A DNA stretch of 64,000 nucleotides from NCBI GenBank assembly GCA_029204225.1, contig CM055096.1, positions 41,124,519-41,188,518 on the forward strand. The letters are read 5' to 3'. How positions within the stretch are numbered: the first letter of the stretch is position 1; every line of letters starts with the position of its first letter. Source of the stretch: Diphasiastrum complanatum. Taxonomy: Eukaryota; Streptophyta; Lycopodiopsida; Lycopodiales; Lycopodiaceae. A program made the translations under genes and the position numbers. A model generated the notes under the pieces. The model did no database searches. It was not told where the DNA came from and worked only from the letters and a program-made list of their open reading frames with translations. This document shows, in pieces, positions 61,758 to 64,000 of this stretch.

Positions 61758-63215
61758 ATTGAATCTGATATCGGTTCAATGCGTCAGATAAATATCGGTA
61801 GAGGAATAAAGCAAAGTGCACGCGCTGATCCGATATGGTAAGGTCAAGAATGAAATTTTCCGAAAAGCACTGATCGGAAGTAGCTGATATCGATTCAGCG
61901 TGCCTGAATGAATACAAGCATGCACAACAAGGGATGGTGCGCGTCGATTCGATATCGGGAGAATGAAGAAAAACAAGAAGGCTAGAGAGTTCAGAATAAA
62001 AGATTACGGAATCGAAATATGGAAAGTGGTGCACATATTTATAGCCAATTCTTGTTGATCACATCCATACATTTGTCAAATAACGAATAGTAATTTATAG
62101 CCTATATTTATTCACCAATCAAAATGAGACTAATTTGTACCTACGTCGAAATACATTAACTAGTCTAGTACTAGATTCAACGAATCATCATTAGCCCTAC
62201 GCCGAAATACATTAAATAGACAATCACTAGCCTCCTAGAATAATCATTAAAAAAACTATAAACAATTGATTAATGGATATCATTGAAAAATGTAAACGAG
62301 GAGAATTATTACAATCTATCGTCCTATTTAAGCACCGTAAAGACGAAAATTTTTCTTTTGAGATAATGTTCATTCAGAACATTTTCATAAGTCTTTCATT
62401 ATGCATTCCAGTATGATTTTTCTGCGTATGGGATATTGGATCAGCGCGTCTGGTAGACGATGTATTTGCTGCAATTGAACTACGCGCGTCGAATCGCTGT
62501 TCCAGGACCAAAATATTATCGAAAGTTTTGAAACTATTGGACCCTATATGCATGATCAAAGCTTGATTCGGAAGACTCTTCATAGTGGCCAAAGTTATGC
62601 AGAATCTATCGAATCAAGCTCTGATCATTCATATTGCATCCAATATCGGATGAGCATGCGAGAATACTACTATGGTTGTCAAATGCTTTATATGCACGTC
62701 GATTAGCTATCGGATGAAAATCTGGCCTTTGGAATTTTATAAAATTAGAATTATTGGATATAAAAAAGGTCCTATATTTAAAGCTTAATGTTGTCAATTT
62801 CAGCATTAAATGGTAGAAGTGTGATTAATTTAGATGTGACCATACTTTATTTGAAATTAGTTTTGGTTAACTCAATATGGACTAATCATTTCGATGACTG
62901 ATGGATATTTAGATTGATTCGATTGACAAGCCTCTGAATAATCATCATCGTAATACGAGCCACCACATTTGCAATCATTTCTAATGTTCTCTATATATAC
63001 TGATCGACGACGCTGAAATTTTTTCGCTTATAGTTATTTGTATCCATGTGATATCGATTCAGCGCGCTCGCAAACAACTTCCTTCAATCCGTTCCTACTC
63101 ACTTGCGCCCATCCGCTACCAGTTAACAGAATTGTTTAGCTCAGGTATCGCTTCGACGTGCCCGACCTGAGTTCTGATCTTGAAATCAACATTATCGCGC
63201 ATTGATCCGCTACTA
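61758..63215. promoter_or_regulatory. divergent spacer with a two-strand array of GATATCGATTCAGCGCG-like motifs
   Basis: Between the start of the minus-strand gene and the histone-like frame, a motif near GATATCGATTCAGCGCG recurs. Plus-orientation copies lie at about 61766, 61885, 62431, 62641, 63049 and 63145. Minus-orientation copies lie at about 61819, 61938, 62481, 62691 and 63191. The best copies (61885 and 63049) share TGATATCGATTCAGCG exactly. The motif was not noticed elsewhere in the window. Such arrays may bind a transposase or a transcription factor; neither is shown. Confidence 0.6.
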
Positions 63216-63222
63216 CACAGTA

Positions 63223-64000
63223 ATGGCGCGAACCAAACAGATAGCACGAGGACATTCAGGTGGACTACCAATTTCAGGTGAAGGTCAAGGAAATCCACAA
63301 CCACCGCCTCGTCCACTGCCACCTCCTCTTAGGCCAAGGGGCAGAAGAAGAGACCCACCCTGGCTCAAGGATATTTGGAAGCTTCAGAAGACAAATAATC
63401 TTCTGATTCCGAAATCTCACATACAGAGGTCCATCAAGTAGGTGACAAGAAGTCTATCTGCAGATGTGAGATGGATGGTAATGGCAATTGAGGCGCTGCA
63501 CACAACATATGAGGATTTCCAGGTGAAATTTTTTTCTGATATTGTTGTTGCAGCTGTCCATGCCAAGAGGGTGACCATCATGCCCAAGGATTTCAACATT
63601 GTGTTCAGGCTTCAGGACACATATGACAAATTTGCTGAATACTTTAGACCTGCTCTCTCCTCTCCAAAACAAGATTCAGAGAGGAGAAAACGAAAGCAAT
63701 CTCAACCAACCCGGCTTGTTATTCGTATACAGAGCGGGAGTGTTTCAAAGAAGAGGAGGTCTCTCGACCCTCCATCTAAAGCGAGGGATTTTTTCAAGCC
63801 ATCTCCTCTGAATATTATTCTTTCTTCTAGGCATTCTCCTCCTAATTCTCCTCCTAATTCTCCTTCTTCTCCTTCCACTCCATCTTAAACTCATGCTAAA
63901 TCTTCCTCTCCTAACCAATCTCCACCTCCTAAATCTCCTCCTCCTCCTAAACCTATAAATATTAGTTTCCCTTCTCCTGTTGTTGGAAGCGATTTACATA
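63223..64000 (+). pseudogene. histone H3/CENH3-like protein with proline-rich insert and tail, two in-frame stops
   Basis: ATG at 63223 gives MARTKQIARGHSGG, an H3-type N-terminus. A proline/arginine-rich stretch (about residues 24-50) follows, then a histone fold: LKDIWKLQKTNNLLIPKSHI (alpha-N and alpha-1), SADVRWMVMAIEAL (loop 1 and alpha-2) and AAVHAKRVTIMPKDF (H3 has AIHAKRVTIMPKD). Trp after DVR and Phe after PKD are seen in plant CENH3 rather than canonical H3. Where H3 ends (RRIRGERA), this frame continues about 75 residues (KRRSLDPPSKARDFF, then SPPNSPPNSP). Stops at 63439-63441 (TAG, in the fold between alpha-1 and alpha-2) and 63886-63888 (TAA). The same frame stays open and proline-rich to the window edge. 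No intron can remove the first stop. Confidence 0.75.

Noticed and set aside
63413-63467. Intron that would remove the TAG in the histone-like frame
   Set aside because: The only GT...AG pair around the stop spans 26 bases, too short for a plant intron.

Overview
The window looks like nuclear DNA of a land plant with a large, repeat-rich genome. It holds one spliced BTB-NPH3 gene, a PPR-repeat fragment, a SWIM zinc-finger relic, a tRNA-derived SINE-like insert, and several Ty1/copia elements with classical initiator-Met-tRNA primer sites. Protein features (PPR relic, style of the SWIM and NPH3 sequences, a methyltransferase-like gene not typical of flowering plants) make a fern, lycophyte or bryophyte plausible. 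This is inference; no organelle or rRNA marker is present.

Layout. 1-3.9 kb: rearranged, chimeric copia remnant (+). 4.5-5.0 kb: long (GA)/(GGGA) microsatellite. 7.6-8.2 kb: hAT-like MITE with perfect TIRs and an 8-bp target duplication. 8.7-14.0 kb: the only gene that reads as intact, an NPH3-family gene on the minus strand; its 3.3-kb intron carries a second hAT-like foldback element. 17.5-19.4 kb: SWIM-domain pseudogene (-) broken by stops, frameshifts and an 88-bp SINE-like insert. 20.6-23.7 kb: local array of long GC-rich palindromes and tandem duplications around a PPR fragment. 24.0-33.6 kb: a multi-exon gene relic (+) whose C-terminal half is a permuted DNA amino-methyltransferase fold with decayed motifs. 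One of its introns holds a copia element (26.6-32.0 kb), which itself holds a 1.2-kb LTR-like insertion. 34.1-38.8 kb: a copia element (-) with intact 5-bp target duplication. 43.9-48.3 kb: a fairly complete copia gag-pol (-) of the same family as the element at 1 kb. 50.9-56.0 kb: jumble of copia LTR, gag, RT and RNase H fragments in both orientations.

The most unusual part is 57.4 kb to the right edge. A spliced gene (+) encodes an RNase-H-fold transposase-like protein with a GDLK...CxxC signature. It converges on a spliced minus-strand gene for an unknown 440-residue protein. A degenerate copy of the convergent pair lies at 49.4-50.7 kb, and a lone paralogue of the second protein lies at 40.0-40.7 kb. 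Upstream of the second gene is a 1.4-kb spacer with about ten copies, on both strands, of a motif close to GATATCGATTCAGCGCG. Beyond it is a histone H3/CENH3-like reading frame with a proline-rich insert and a long proline/serine-rich tail. I read this as a decayed, so far unclassified DNA transposon that may include or neighbour a captured centromeric-type histone.

Almost all coding sequence except the NPH3 gene is damaged, so little works together as a pathway. The window mainly records layered insertions. Splice sites were assigned by eye from GT/AG signals and reading-frame continuity.
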